From the NCBI GenBank assembly GCA_030442055.1, contig JAUJEB010000010.1, positions 159,404-223,403 of the forward strand: a stretch of 64,000 bases of DNA, in the 5' to 3' direction. This document shows positions 1 to 9,167 of this stretch, in pieces. The translations under genes and the position numbers were made by a program. This stretch comes from Agaribacillus aureus. Its GTDB lineage: Bacteria; Bacteroidota; Bacteroidia; Cytophagales; Cyclobacteriaceae. Below the pieces are notes generated by a model that saw only the letters and a list, made by a program, of their open reading frames with translations, made no database searches and was not told where the DNA came from. The first letter of the stretch is position 1. Every line of letters begins with the position of its first letter.

Positions 1-489
1 ATTGTAGAAGCGCCGGTAGAACGGTTACCGGTTTTTATCAAAGCCGGGAGTATCATCCCCATGCAGTCGGTAACGCAGTATACCTCCGCAACAGCTGATG
101 ATACACTGCAGCTACACTTTTACAGCGGGGACAACTATAGTGAGTTTTTATATTATGAGGATGACGGAGACACTTACCATTTTGAAGATGGCGAATATTA
201 CAGGAGGAATATTTCGTACGACCCTAATAATCAAATTATTAAATTCAATGCCGCCGAAGGAAATTTTAAGTCGAAATACACTAAAATCCAACTGATTTTC
301 CATGGATTTGATGGATTGGATAGGATAATGGTTAATGGCAGGGAATGTGCTGTCGAGCAGGTGGAATTTAGCTATTTAAAAGCCATTACAAAATTTGACC
401 CGGTGGGAAAGGAGGGCAAGGTGATTAAAGAGCAGGTAAAGGCGATTAAGGTGGAGGATGACGACGGCGGGCTGGAAATTGTATGGTGA
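1..489 (+). CDS. GH31 family alpha-glycosidase, C-terminal part (5' end outside window)
   Basis: The frame is open from the first base and reads ...ERLPVFIKAGSIIPM..., the conserved end of the GH31 catalytic region. It is followed by a beta-rich tail with the YYEDDGDTYHFEDGEY motif typical of the DUF5110 domain at the C-terminus of bacterial GH31 enzymes. The ATG at 61 is internal, so it should not be taken as the start. GH31 members are mainly alpha-glucosidases or alpha-xylosidases; the catalytic aspartates lie outside the window, so substrate cannot be judged. The gene ends 60 bp before a sugar-type MFS transporter on the same strand, which suggests joint uptake and use of an oligosaccharide. 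Family assignment is confident, substrate is not. Confidence 0.85.
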   Translation: MVEAPVERLPVFIKAGSIIPMQSVTQYTSATADDTLQLHFYSGDNYSEFLYYEDDGDTYHFEDGEYYRRNISYDPNNQIIKFNAAEGNFKSKYTKIQLIFHGFDGLDRIMVNGRECAVEQVEFSYLKAITKFDPVGKEGKVIKEQVKAIKVEDDDGGLEIVW

Positions 490-549
490 TGACACAGGTC
501 GGTTTCGTAAGACCATCCCCAAATAAATATTCGCTTTCTTACTAAATCT

Positions 550-2013
550 ATGCTCGAAATTCAAAAGAGATCCTCCAACTTATTTCTGGCCTTGTTAAGC
601 CTGCCAGCCACTGCCATGGGGTTTGCCTTATCCATTCAAATTTCTACGTTAAGCTGGATACTATCAACCAAGTATGGATTGGAAATTGAGGAGATAGGGC
701 TGGTATGGGCAGCAGGTCCGATTGCCGGCATATTTGGTCAAATCATCATTGGCTTCATCAGCGACAACGTTTGGTTTTGGAATGGCAGAAGAAGGCCGTT
801 TATCGTCATAGGGGGAACATTTGCAGCGTTAATGTTATTGGCACTACCGAGTATTGATATAATCAGCAGTGCCCTTGGCATGGATGGGGTTTTGGGTATA
901 GCGATTACTATTGCGCTGCTGCTTGACTTGTCAATTAATGTGAGCTTTAATCCTACCAGGTCCATCATTGCGGATGTCACCAGTAGTCATTATCGCACCA
1001 GGGGATACACCTGGATGCAAACCATCTCGGGCACGTTTGGGGTGCTGGCATATGCCATAGGAGCCTTGCTTGGTAAATACTTTCTGATCTACCTTGGGGT
1101 AGGGTTGGTATTCAGTTTTTCAGTAATACCCTGTTTTTTTATAGAAGAACCGAGATGGTTGCAAACGCAGCAAGAAGAAACGGAAGGTAATAACAGACCC
1201 CGGCAAATTTCAGGGAAAGAAGTTATGATAGTTTTACAGCCTTTGTGGGGTTTGTTGCTATTTGCCGCCTACAAAATACCCGTCCGGCTGTTGGGGGTAA
1301 ATATTTCGGGCAGCTACTTTGAATTTTTGTGCCTGGCTCTGACAATCGCGATGTTAGTTTATGTGTATCTGAAAGGTAGCAGGAAAGAAGACAACCTGCG
1401 GGAATTTCAAAAAATTCTGATAGCCCATGCCTTTACCTGGTTGGGGGTGCAATCTATGTTTGTGTACATGTTTGCCTATATACAGGACCAGTTGCCCTCT
1501 ATGGGGCACCGGGAAATTGGCTCGGTGATCGATATATCCTTTTTGTTGCTAAATCTGGTCGGAGCATTGCTTCCGGTAATCGCCCTTGAACCCCTGACCC
1601 GCATCATCGGACGGGTAAGGACGCATATGGTAAGTATTGCCATCATGGCCCTAAGTTATGGTGGTATTGCCTTCATTGGAAAATCGCCGGTATTGTTATA
1701 CGTTTTTATGATACTGGCTGGTGTGGGATGGGGCGCGACAGTGAGTCTGCCGTTTGCAATCATGTCGGAAAGAATTGACAAATCCAGAATGGGGCTTTTT
1801 ATGGGTATTTTTAATCTATCTGTTGTTTTGCCACAATTAGTCGCCAGTTTGCAGGTGGGAAATATTGTTCAGGACGCCACAGATAAAAGCATCATATTTT
1901 TTATCTGTGCCATATCTCTGGGTATATCTGCTATTTTATGGATGTTTGTCCGGGAAAGTAGGCAACAGGCACCTGAAAAATCTTTAGTGGATGGATCGAC
2001 GACAAGCCATTAA
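550..2013 (+). CDS. MFS transporter, SLC45/sucrose-maltose-like sugar symporter
   Basis: A 487-residue polytopic inner-membrane protein with about 12 hydrophobic segments. The first cytoplasmic loop has GFISDNVWFWNGRRRPF, the MFS motif A in the form seen in plant sucrose transporters, SLC45 proteins and bacterial maltose/oligosaccharide permeases (loop near residues 70-90). The central charged loop lies near residues 205-235. It probably carries a di- or oligosaccharide with a cation. It follows a GH31 glycosidase by 60 bp and may share its transcript, so an alpha-glucoside or a GH31 product is a reasonable substrate (inference). The ATG at 550 has no Shine-Dalgarno sequence, as is usual in Bacteroidota. 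Confidence 0.85.
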   Translation: MLEIQKRSSNLFLALLSLPATAMGFALSIQISTLSWILSTKYGLEIEEIGLVWAAGPIAGIFGQIIIGFISDNVWFWNGRRRPFIVIGGTFAALMLLALPSIDIISSALGMDGVLGIAITIALLLDLSINVSFNPTRSIIADVTSSHYRTRGYTWMQTISGTFGVLAYAIGALLGKYFLIYLGVGLVFSFSVIPCFFIEEPRWLQTQQEETEGNNRPRQISGKEVMIVLQPLWGLLLFAAYKIPVRLLGVNISGSYFEFLCLALTIAMLVYVYLKGSRKEDNLREFQKILIAHAFTWLGVQSMFVYMFAYIQDQLPSMGHREIGSVIDISFLLLNLVGALLPVIALEPLTRIIGRVRTHMVSIAIMALSYGGIAFIGKSPVLLYVFMILAGVGWGATVSLPFAIMSERIDKSRMGLFMGIFNLSVVLPQLVASLQVGNIVQDATDKSIIFFICAISLGISAILWMFVRESRQQAPEKSLVDGSTTSH

Positions 2014-2192
2014 AACGGGCAGCCGTCGATATTGGTAACCCCAAGACCTGAATTCATGCGAACAAAAAATTCCCGTCAATCGTTCGTTGTACCCGCTATT
2101 CTTCCAATAACATATTTTCCAATAGCCAATCCCTTTACCGTTCCGTTTTCGTTGGCATCCCGGTAATTCCCATCCAGTGCATGCCTGGTGAA

Positions 2193-2576
2193 TCAGTAAT
2201 CCCTGACAAATACTTCGTTAGAAACATTCATAGCGCTGAACCGGATATATAAGGAGCGGGGGCGACCTTTTGCGTTTGTTCCCTCGCATTGTTTTCCCGG
2301 AACAAGGTAGTAAATAAAAAACTTTTGATTTCTTTTATATAAATCCATTTCATCGGGTTTGCCCAGGATTTTACCAATTTCCTGTTGGCTGTAACCCATG
2401 AGTTTGTTCTTGTTTTCCATAAATGAACCCTCCAGCCCTGTGCGAATTTGTTTGCAGGCATGCCGGTCGGACTTCCAGGACGCGGTGTCTAATCCTTCAA
2501 TTGATTTGACTTCCTGACATTGGCTTAGCCACAGCGAGAAAAAAAATAAGGCGAAGCTTCGAAGATACAATTTCAT
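2193..2576 (-). CDS. Small lipoprotein with BamE/SmpA-like fold
   Basis: A 127-residue protein with a lipoprotein signal (hydrophobic stretch, then LSQC at about residues 18-21), so it is probably acylated and exported. The mature part contains LMGYSQQEIGKILGKPDEM followed by a strand-rich end, the helix-helix-sheet pattern of the SmpA/OmlA (BamE) superfamily. Two further cysteines (about residues 41 and 97) might pair. It is convergent with the MFS gene and divergent from the next membrane gene. I do not recognise an exact family; general envelope assembly or a stand-alone BamE-like lipoprotein is the best guess. Confidence 0.6.
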   Translation of the reverse strand: MKLYLRSFALFFFSLWLSQCQEVKSIEGLDTASWKSDRHACKQIRTGLEGSFMENKNKLMGYSQQEIGKILGKPDEMDLYKRNQKFFIYYLVPGKQCEGTNAKGRPRSLYIRFSAMNVSNEVFVRDY

Positions 2577-2721
2577 AAAACAAACATATAGCTTTTATAA
2601 TGCAGAAGTGATTCTTTCAAAAATACAGGATATTAATGAATCTAATCAGGCCAAAATAAGCAAAAACTTATCAATTTAGTATAACTTACAGCCCGAAATA
2701 ATCAAGCAATATTTTCTGGTC

Positions 2722-3180
2722 ATGATTTCAATTGTCAAAGCAGTCAGGGTTATCTCCTCCTTAGGATTTTTGGGCGTTTTATTATTTGTCTATGCGTATT
2801 TACCCAACACGGTAAAACTCCCGCTTGATTACCTTGAAGCTACGGAAATAACCATGGAAAAAGGGAACCTGTTCTATACGGTAATTGGTGTATTTGCCCT
2901 GGTAAGCATGGTTTCTTTTTTTGCGACCCGGATGATCAATACGCTGCCCGCCAGGGAAATGAATTTCAAAAGAAATTTAAACAGTTGGTCTATTTCTTTT
3001 ATGGCGATAATCAATATTTTTCTGATTTTTTCGCTGATCATTATTAGCATCATCAATGATTCCGAATCGACCGTTTCCAGCTACTATGCCTTATTGGCGT
3101 ATATTGGCCCCATCCTGTTGGTGCTATGGTTGGTTTTACTCGTTTTTTTGATAACGCGCAGGGTAATCGTTAAAAACTGA
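2722..3180 (+). CDS. Uncharacterised four-helix membrane protein
   Basis: A 152-residue protein with four clear hydrophobic helices (about residues 9-28, 50-68, 90-110 and 122-146) and short charged loops. No catalytic motif is visible. The loop after helix 1 (YLPNTVKLPLDYL) lies on one face of the membrane and helix 4 ends in basic residues. It lies upstream of parE on the same strand, but 246 bp of AT-rich DNA with a promoter-like box separates them, so co-transcription is not implied. I do not recognise the family. Confidence 0.6.
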   Translation: MISIVKAVRVISSLGFLGVLLFVYAYLPNTVKLPLDYLEATEITMEKGNLFYTVIGVFALVSMVSFFATRMINTLPAREMNFKRNLNSWSISFMAIINIFLIFSLIIISIINDSESTVSSYYALLAYIGPILLVLWLVLLVFLITRRVIVKN

Positions 3181-3356
3181 GGGTTGATTTCTGGCAGGAT
3201 CAATTGGTTTTCTTCTTTAAATATTACTTTAATTATTATTTTATAAATAATTGATAATCAAATATTTATAAATATATAATTCGCATTTTAATTGAGATTT
3301 TAATTCAGCTTAATATTCGCTGTTAGGGTTTTATTTTAGAAAAACCTTTGTATTTT

Positions 3357-3364
3357 TATTTTTG
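3357..3364 (+). promoter_or_regulatory. Candidate -7 promoter box of the parE transcript
   Basis: The bases read TATTTTTG, an exact match to the Bacteroidota -7 consensus TAnnTTTG, 62 bp ahead of the parE ATG. A good TTTG -33 element at the expected 19-21 bp upstream is not seen (the region is T-rich, TTATTTTA), so support is partial. The 3181-3426 spacer is otherwise very AT-rich. Confidence 0.35.
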
Positions 3365-3426
3365 TGAAATATATCATTTCGATGGTAAATGAGTTATTAA
3401 TAACAAAGAAGGAGCAGTAAAGAATA

Positions 3427-5289
3427 ATGGCAAATCAAACAACTTACGAATATACCGAGGATAGTATCAGGTCGCTGGATTGGAAAGAACATATCAGGCT
3501 CAGGCCTGGAATGTACATTGGCAAGCTCGGCGATGGTTCTGCGCTGGATGATGGTATTTACGTTTTGGTCAAGGAGATTATTGATAACTGCATTGACGAG
3601 CATGTCATGGGGCATGGCAAAACGATTGAAATAAAAATTGGCGATCACAAAGTAGAGATAAGAGATTACGGAAGAGGTATTCCGTTGGGTAAAGTGGTGG
3701 ATTGCGTGTCAAAAATCAATACGGGAGGGAAGTACGATTCCAAAGCATTTCAAAAGTCGGTAGGTCTAAACGGGGTTGGAACCAAGGCGGTGAATGCATT
3801 GTCCAACTATTTTAAAGTTCAGTCATATCGAAATGGTGAGAGTAAGCTGGCGGAATTTCAGCAGGGAGAGATCGTAAATGATGCAAAAATTGAAAAGACC
3901 AGTGCGCGAAACGGCACGCTGATTGTTTTTAAGCCCGATGATTCTGTTTTTAAGAATTATCATTTTATTCCGGAATACCTGGAAGATCAAATCTGGAACT
4001 ACTGTTTTCTCAATGCGGGACTTACCATCAATTTTAATGGAACAAGATATCACTCTGAGCGTGGGTTGTATGATCTTTTGGATAGAAAGACCGACGAAGA
4101 CAGCCTCCGTTACCCTCTCATACATTTGAAAGGCGAGGATATTGAATTTGCATTGACGCATTCCAACCAATATGGTGAGGAATATTATTCATTTGTAAAT
4201 GGCCAGTTCACTACCCAGGGCGGTACGCATTTGGCAGCGTTCAGGGAAGCGGTGGTAAAGACATTGCGGGATTTTTATAAAAAAGAATTTGATGCCACTG
4301 ATATCAGGATGGGTATTGTCGGCGCCATAGCGGTACGAGTACAGGAGCCTGTTTTTGAGTCACAAACAAAAACGAAGCTTGGCTCGCAGAATGTAGCGCC
4401 CGACGGACCAACCATGCGTAGCTTTGTAAACGATTATGTGAAGAAGGTACTCGATAACTATCTCCACCAGCATCCTGATTCAGCAGATGCGCTGTTGAAG
4501 CGTATTTTACAATCTGAAAGGGAGCGAAAGGAAATTGCAGGTATAAAAAAGATTGCCAATGAACGGGCTAAGAAAGCCAATTTACACAACAAAAAATTGA
4601 GAGATTGCCGGAAGCATTACAATGACAAGGCAGGAGACCTGAAAGACCAGACCATGATTTTTATCACCGAGGGTGACTCGGCAAGCGGATCTATTACCAA
4701 ATCGCGGAACGTGCAAACCCAGGCCGTATTTAGTTTGCGGGGAAAGCCGCTGAATTGTTATAAGTTGACAAAAAAGGTGGTCTATGAAAATGAAGAATTT
4801 AATTTGCTGCAACATGCTTTGAATATTGAAAACGGCATGGATGGGCTCAGATACAGGAAAATCGTTATTGCCACCGATGCCGATGTAGACGGAATGCACA
4901 TCCGGTTGTTGTTGCTTACTTTTTTTCTGCAGTTTTTCCCTGACCTGGTAAAACAGGGTCATGTCTTCATTCTCGAAACACCGCTTTTCCGGGTAAGGAA
5001 TAAGAAGGAAACTATTTACTGCTATAGTGAAGAAGAAAAAAAGGCCGCTACTGAAAAATTAGGTGGTAAGCCTGAAATTACTCGATTTAAGGGGCTGGGA
5101 GAAATTTCTCCGGATGAATTTGGCAAGTTTATCGGTGACGATATCCGCTTAGAACCAATTATCCTGAAAAAGGATACAAGCGTAAATCAGATTTTGCAGT
5201 TTTATATGGGTAAAAATACCCCCGACCGCCAATCTTTCATAATTGAAAATCTGAAAGTCGAAAAAGATCTGGTTGAAGAAACGCTTTGA
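3427..5289 (+). CDS. parE: DNA topoisomerase IV subunit B (ATPase/TOPRIM)
   Basis: A 620-residue type IIA topoisomerase B subunit. The GHKL ATPase domain shows EIIDNCIDE (Mg/ATP Asn), DYGRGIP and [14 protein letters not shown] in the first 120 residues. The transducer follows, and then the TOPRIM domain with EGDSASG and DADVDG (metal acidic residues) and the KGLGE motif near the end. The length fits ParE rather than proteobacterial GyrB. It decatenates chromosomes with ParC, encoded 1.1 kb downstream at 6405, with satD and a small membrane gene between. The ATG at 3427 has an AGGAGCA-like sequence just ahead. Pairing with this ParC, while GyrA lies far off at 54009, supports ParE over GyrB. 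Confidence 0.9.
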   Translation: MANQTTYEYTEDSIRSLDWKEHIRLRPGMYIGKLGDGSALDDGIYVLVKEIIDNCIDEHVMGHGKTIEIKIGDHKVEIRDYGRGIPLGKVVDCVSKINTGGKYDSKAFQKSVGLNGVGTKAVNALSNYFKVQSYRNGESKLAEFQQGEIVNDAKIEKTSARNGTLIVFKPDDSVFKNYHFIPEYLEDQIWNYCFLNAGLTINFNGTRYHSERGLYDLLDRKTDEDSLRYPLIHLKGEDIEFALTHSNQYGEEYYSFVNGQFTTQGGTHLAAFREAVVKTLRDFYKKEFDATDIRMGIVGAIAVRVQEPVFESQTKTKLGSQNVAPDGPTMRSFVNDYVKKVLDNYLHQHPDSADALLKRILQSERERKEIAGIKKIANERAKKANLHNKKLRDCRKHYNDKAGDLKDQTMIFITEGDSASGSITKSRNVQTQAVFSLRGKPLNCYKLTKKVVYENEEFNLLQHALNIENGMDGLRYRKIVIATDADVDGMHIRLLLLTFFLQFFPDLVKQGHVFILETPLFRVRNKKETIYCYSEEEKKAATEKLGGKPEITRFKGLGEISPDEFGKFIGDDIRLEPIILKKDTSVNQILQFYMGKNTPDRQSFIIENLKVEKDLVEETL

Positions 5290-5330
5290 GTGTGGCCGAT
5301 CCACTGACATTATTTTATTGTAATAATTCT

Positions 5331-5393
5331 GCAAAAATGTATTTTTTGTAAAAATTTTGCAAAAACGTTTTTTTTGTGTAAACTTTGCAAAAA
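5331..5393 (+). promoter_or_regulatory. Three phased GCAAAAA elements upstream of satD (candidate operators)
   Basis: GCAAAAA occurs at 5331, 5359 and 5387, exactly 28 bp apart each time. The first two are followed by a T-run ending in TTTGTAAAA (5345-5353) or TTTGTGTAAAC (5373-5383). Each of these is nearly the reverse complement of the TTTGCAAAAA part, so the array is a set of alternating half-sites rather than simple low complexity. It lies between the parE stop and the satD start and overlaps where the satD promoter must be. An array of this kind fits cooperative repressor binding; the regulator could be SatD itself (inference). Confidence 0.45.
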
Positions 5394-5407
5394 TAACAGA
5401 GGAAGTG

Positions 5408-6028
5408 ATGTATTACATATTGATGGCTGACATCATCAAAAGTTCAATTCGACAAGGCGATACCTTAATGGAGGATTTTAAAGCGCTAGTGGTCGATACC
5501 AATAAAGCCTATAAAAAACATATCCTTTCTCCTTTAACCATCACCCTGGGAGATGAGTTTCAGGGCGTAGCAAAAGGTGCCAGGGAGGCGATAGAATTAA
5601 TACTGGCGCTGGAAGAAAAGATCATAAAAAATCAATTGGACTTTAAGCTGCGATATGTGCTCAACTATGGCGAAATCGATACGCCCCTGAATAAAAAAAA
5701 TGCCCACGAAATGCTGGGAAAGGGACTTACATCGGCCAGGAAGCAATTAAACGCCATGAAAAAAAGCAAGGAGCGATTTTGGGTTAACCTGAAAAACAAG
5801 GAGCACAATAACCTGCTAAGCAAGGCACTTCTGATTTACCAGTCTTTTGTAGATGACTGGACTGCCAAGCAGCAAAAAATAGCCGCTGTGTTTTTAACAG
5901 AATCAGATTATAAAACTGTGGCCAAAACGCTCGACAAAGATATTTCTTCAACCTGGCGAAGAGAGAAAAGTTTGAAAATAAAAGAATATTTTGCGCTTAA
6001 AGAATTAATATTGGATTTGATTAAGTGA
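5408..6028 (+). CDS. SatD family protein
   Basis: 206 residues beginning MYYILMADIIKSS, with TLGDEFQG and DFKLRYVLNYGEI motifs that I associate with the SatD family (named from the Streptococcus mutans sat locus; biochemical role unclear). The C-terminal 50 residues (around VAKTLDKDISSTWRREKSLKIKEY) look like a helix-turn-helix, so it may bind DNA. I chose the ATG at 5408 because GAGGAAGTG lies just before it; a longer in-frame reading from a TTG at 5357 would run through the phased GCAAAAA elements. The gene sits between parE and parC, ahead of a small membrane gene 29 bp downstream. The link with topoisomerase IV is positional only. Confidence 0.75.
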   Translation: MYYILMADIIKSSIRQGDTLMEDFKALVVDTNKAYKKHILSPLTITLGDEFQGVAKGAREAIELILALEEKIIKNQLDFKLRYVLNYGEIDTPLNKKNAHEMLGKGLTSARKQLNAMKKSKERFWVNLKNKEHNNLLSKALLIYQSFVDDWTAKQQKIAAVFLTESDYKTVAKTLDKDISSTWRREKSLKIKEYFALKELILDLIK

Positions 6029-6057
6029 GCTAATTCACGTAGGGAGCTGAGAATTTG

Positions 6058-6387
6058 ATGAAAGCATCTGTACTAACATTTATTATTATTTTTGTGGCCG
6101 GGGAGGTCATTGCCACCGCCATCTATTTTTTAGTGGGTGTCCTGGGAAAAGAAAAGGGTGCTAAACTATCTGGCCTGGGCATATTAAAAGGAGGCCTGGA
6201 ACGTATTTTTTTATTTTTGTCCCTTACCAATGGATTCCCGCAGTCCTTAATTGTCTTTGGGACACTTAAGATTGCCACCAGATTTAAAAAAGAAAGCAAA
6301 ATATCCAATGATTATTTTCTCATAGGAAACCTCATTTCTTTAATGCTTGGAATTTCCTATTATATGATTTGGAATAACTATAACTAA
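6058..6387 (+). CDS. Small membrane protein, satD partner
   Basis: 109 residues with three hydrophobic segments (about residues 4-26, 40-62 and 84-106). The middle contains LERIFLFLSLTNGFPQSL and a short basic loop (TRFKKESK). It starts at the ATG at 6058, directly after an in-frame TTG, 29 bp after satD, and ends 17 bp before parC, so satD, this gene and parC probably form one transcript. I know small membrane proteins encoded beside satD in other bacteria but cannot name this family. No function is proposed beyond a membrane partner of SatD (inference). Confidence 0.65.
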   Translation: MKASVLTFIIIFVAGEVIATAIYFLVGVLGKEKGAKLSGLGILKGGLERIFLFLSLTNGFPQSLIVFGTLKIATRFKKESKISNDYFLIGNLISLMLGISYYMIWNNYN

Positions 6388-6404
6388 TAAGTAAGCTGTG
6401 TTAA

Positions 6405-9149
6405 ATGGAAGAAAATAGCGAAAATCGAGACCTGGATCCAACTGAAGACGAGGCTATCCACGATGTAGTCCCGGTATCGGGAATGTATGAAAATTGGTTT
6501 TTAGACTACGCTTCTTATGTCATTCTGGAACGTGCCGTCCCAGCAGTAGGAGATGGTTTTAAGCCCGTGCAGCGGAGAATTATGCATTCTTTAAAGGAAA
6601 TGGACGACGGGCGTTTTAACAAAGTCGCCAATGTCATTGGCCATACGATGCAATATCACCCGCACGGGGATGCATCTATTGGCGATGCCATGGTTAACAT
6701 TGGACAAAAGGACCTGCTGATTGAGACCCAGGGCAACTGGGGAGATATCAGAACAGGCGATGGAGCCGCTGCTCCGAGATACATTGAAGCGCGATTATCC
6801 AAATTTGCGCTCGATGTAGTCTATAACCCTCAAACCACAGAATGGCAATTATCGTACGATGGTCGCAAAAAGGAGCCGGTAACCCTGCCGGTAAAATTTC
6901 CCTTATTGCTGGCGCAAGGTGTAGAAGGAATTGCAGTGGGACTTTCTACTAAAATATTGCCACATAATTTCTGTGAGCTTATCAAGGCCTCGATTGATGT
7001 ATTGAAAGGGAAAAAAACAAAAATTTATCCCGATTTCCCAACCGGTGGCACCGCTGACTTTTCAGAATACAACGAAGGGCTGCGAGGTGGAAAAGTAAAG
7101 GTAAGAGCCAAAATTGAAGCGATTGATAAAAAAACGCTGATCATCAAGGACATTCCTTTTGGTACTACAACCTCCAACCTGATCGAATCAATTATAAAAG
7201 CCAATGACAAAGGAAAGATCAAAATCAAACAGGTGGTTGATAACACGGCCAAAGATGTTGAGATACTGGTAAACCTTGCCGCAGGAGCATCTCCGGATAT
7301 CACTATTGACGCGCTTTATGCCTTCACCGATTGTGAGATTTCCATTTCACCCAATGCCTGCGTGATCATTGATGAAAAGCCTGTATTCCTCTCCGTTAAT
7401 AAGATCCTTAAGTTTAACACAGACCAGACAGTCGACCTTCTGACCCGGGAGCTGGAAATCAAAAGGGGAGAGCTGATGGAGAAGATCCTATTCTCCTCTT
7501 TGGAAAAAATCTTTATTGAGAATAGGATTTACAGGGATATTGAGGAATGTGAAACCTGGGAAGATGTCTTGTCTACCATCGATAAAGGACTGGAGCCTTT
7601 TAAGCAACAGTTTTACCGTGAAATAACGCAGGAGGACATCATAAAGCTTACCGAGATCAAAATTAAGCGTATTTCGCGTTTTGATGCTTTTAAAGCGGAT
7701 GAATTGATGAAGAAGCTGGAAGAGGACCTGAAGCAAACAGAACACCACCTTAGCCATATAACCGATTTTGCCATAAGCTACTACCAGGAGTTATTGGATA
7801 AATATGGTAAAGGCCGGGAAAGAAAAACCGAGATTAAGTCATTTGACACCATTGCCGCTACCATTGTTGCCGCCAACAATCAAAAGCTTTATGTCAACCG
7901 TAAGGATGGCTTCATAGGCTATGGCCTTAAAAAGGATGAATTTGTATCAGAATGTTCCGATATGGATGATATTATTGTCTTTAGAAGGGACGGCAAAGTC
8001 ATGGTATCGAGAATTGCCGATAAAGTTTTTATGGGTAAGGACATCATGCATGTGGGTGTCTGGAAAAAAGGAGACGAGCGGATGGTCTACAATGCCATAT
8101 ACCTCGATGGCGCGACCGGAAAATCCATGGTAAAAAGGTTTAATGTGCTGGCGGTTACCAGGGATAAAGAATATGATCTTACAAAAGGGGGCAAAGGATC
8201 GAAGCTACTATATTTCACGGCTAACCCCAATGGCGAAGCGGAAGTGGTCACGGTTAAGCTGACTTCCGGCAGTAAGGCCAGAAAAAAGGTATTTGACTTT
8301 GACTTTTCGTCGATAGAAATAAAAGGCAGGGGAGCCGGCGGTAATATTTTAACGAGATACCCGCTCCGACGCGTCGAGCTTAAAACGAGCGGTGTATCGA
8401 CATTGAGTGGGCTGGATATCTGGTACGACGACACGGTAGGCAGGCTGAACAGGGAAGAGCGGGGTAGCCACATAGGCAATTTCAATAGTGAGGACAAAAT
8501 TCTGGTGATTTACAAAGACGGCCAGTACGAAATGACCAGCTACGAGTTAACGAATCGCTATGAACCGCAAAAAGTACAGCTGATTTATCGGTTTGACCCG
8601 GAAAGTATTATCACGGCCATTCATGTTGATGGGGACAGTAAAAATTACTATATCAAAAGGTTCCAAGTTGAAACGACCACGGTCAATAAGAAATTCCTTT
8701 TTATTAATGAGTCAAAAGGATCAAAACTGGTAGCGGTAACGTTACATCCTGCCCCTCAGGCAATACTGGAGCTACAAAAAGGGAAAAGCAAGGAAAAATT
8801 TGAAGAAACAGTGGGGTTGAATGAGCTGATAGATGTTAAGGGCTGGAAAGCAAGTGGCAATCGCCTTTCGCAATATACAGTTAAAAAGGTTAAATTACTG
8901 GAACCCGAGATCGAAACAAACGCCGACGAGAGTGATGCTGCCGCAGCACAGGAATTGGAACAGAATCCGGGAGGACAACTCAATATAATACCCGAAGAAA
9001 ACGTTGAAAATCCGGAAGCAGGGAATGAAGGCACTGTCAATAAGCCGGATTCAACAACAAAAGCTCCGGAAAAAGAGGAAAACGATCAAGGAAAGAAAAA
9101 AGATGATAATCAATATGGCGTAGGAGACACGATCGAACTGGATTTTTAA
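6405..9149 (+). CDS. parC: DNA topoisomerase IV subunit A
   Basis: 914 residues. The breakage-reunion domain has HPHGDASIGDAM and the catalytic tyrosine in AAAPRYIEARL (about Tyr126). The C-terminal propeller region (about 480-830) lacks the QxRGGxG gyrase box seen in the GyrA at 54009, which supports ParC. Residues 840-905 are a low-complexity acidic/Asn/Pro tail ending in the sharper motif GDTIELDF. It decatenates and relaxes DNA with ParE, encoded at 3427. The HPHGDA form (Ala where E. coli ParC has Ser) is, as I recall, normal for Bacteroidota and should not be read as drug resistance. Confidence 0.9.
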   Translation: MEENSENRDLDPTEDEAIHDVVPVSGMYENWFLDYASYVILERAVPAVGDGFKPVQRRIMHSLKEMDDGRFNKVANVIGHTMQYHPHGDASIGDAMVNIGQKDLLIETQGNWGDIRTGDGAAAPRYIEARLSKFALDVVYNPQTTEWQLSYDGRKKEPVTLPVKFPLLLAQGVEGIAVGLSTKILPHNFCELIKASIDVLKGKKTKIYPDFPTGGTADFSEYNEGLRGGKVKVRAKIEAIDKKTLIIKDIPFGTTTSNLIESIIKANDKGKIKIKQVVDNTAKDVEILVNLAAGASPDITIDALYAFTDCEISISPNACVIIDEKPVFLSVNKILKFNTDQTVDLLTRELEIKRGELMEKILFSSLEKIFIENRIYRDIEECETWEDVLSTIDKGLEPFKQQFYREITQEDIIKLTEIKIKRISRFDAFKADELMKKLEEDLKQTEHHLSHITDFAISYYQELLDKYGKGRERKTEIKSFDTIAATIVAANNQKLYVNRKDGFIGYGLKKDEFVSECSDMDDIIVFRRDGKVMVSRIADKVFMGKDIMHVGVWKKGDERMVYNAIYLDGATGKSMVKRFNVLAVTRDKEYDLTKGGKGSKLLYFTANPNGEAEVVTVKLTSGSKARKKVFDFDFSSIEIKGRGAGGNILTRYPLRRVELKTSGVSTLSGLDIWYDDTVGRLNREERGSHIGNFNSEDKILVIYKDGQYEMTSYELTNRYEPQKVQLIYRFDPESIITAIHVDGDSKNYYIKRFQVETTTVNKKFLFINESKGSKLVAVTLHPAPQAILELQKGKSKEKFEETVGLNELIDVKGWKASGNRLSQYTVKKVKLLEPEIETNADESDAAAAQELEQNPGGQLNIIPEENVENPEAGNEGTVNKPDSTTKAPEKEENDQGKKKDDNQYGVGDTIELDF

Positions 9150-9167
9150 AGCTTTACCAGATAAAAT

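Noticed and set aside
5357..5407. Upstream extension of SatD
   Set aside because: It would translate the phased GCAAAAA array; the ATG at 5408 has a better ribosome site and fits the family start.
6650..6700. Ala at the quinolone Ser position of ParC as a resistance mutation
   Set aside because: As I recall, HPHGDA is the normal form in Bacteroidota ParC, so it is ancestral rather than selected.
6405..9149. ParC and the GyrA at 54009 as a recent gyrA duplication
   Set aside because: They differ in gyrase box, tail and QRDR, consistent with the ancient ParC/GyrA split.
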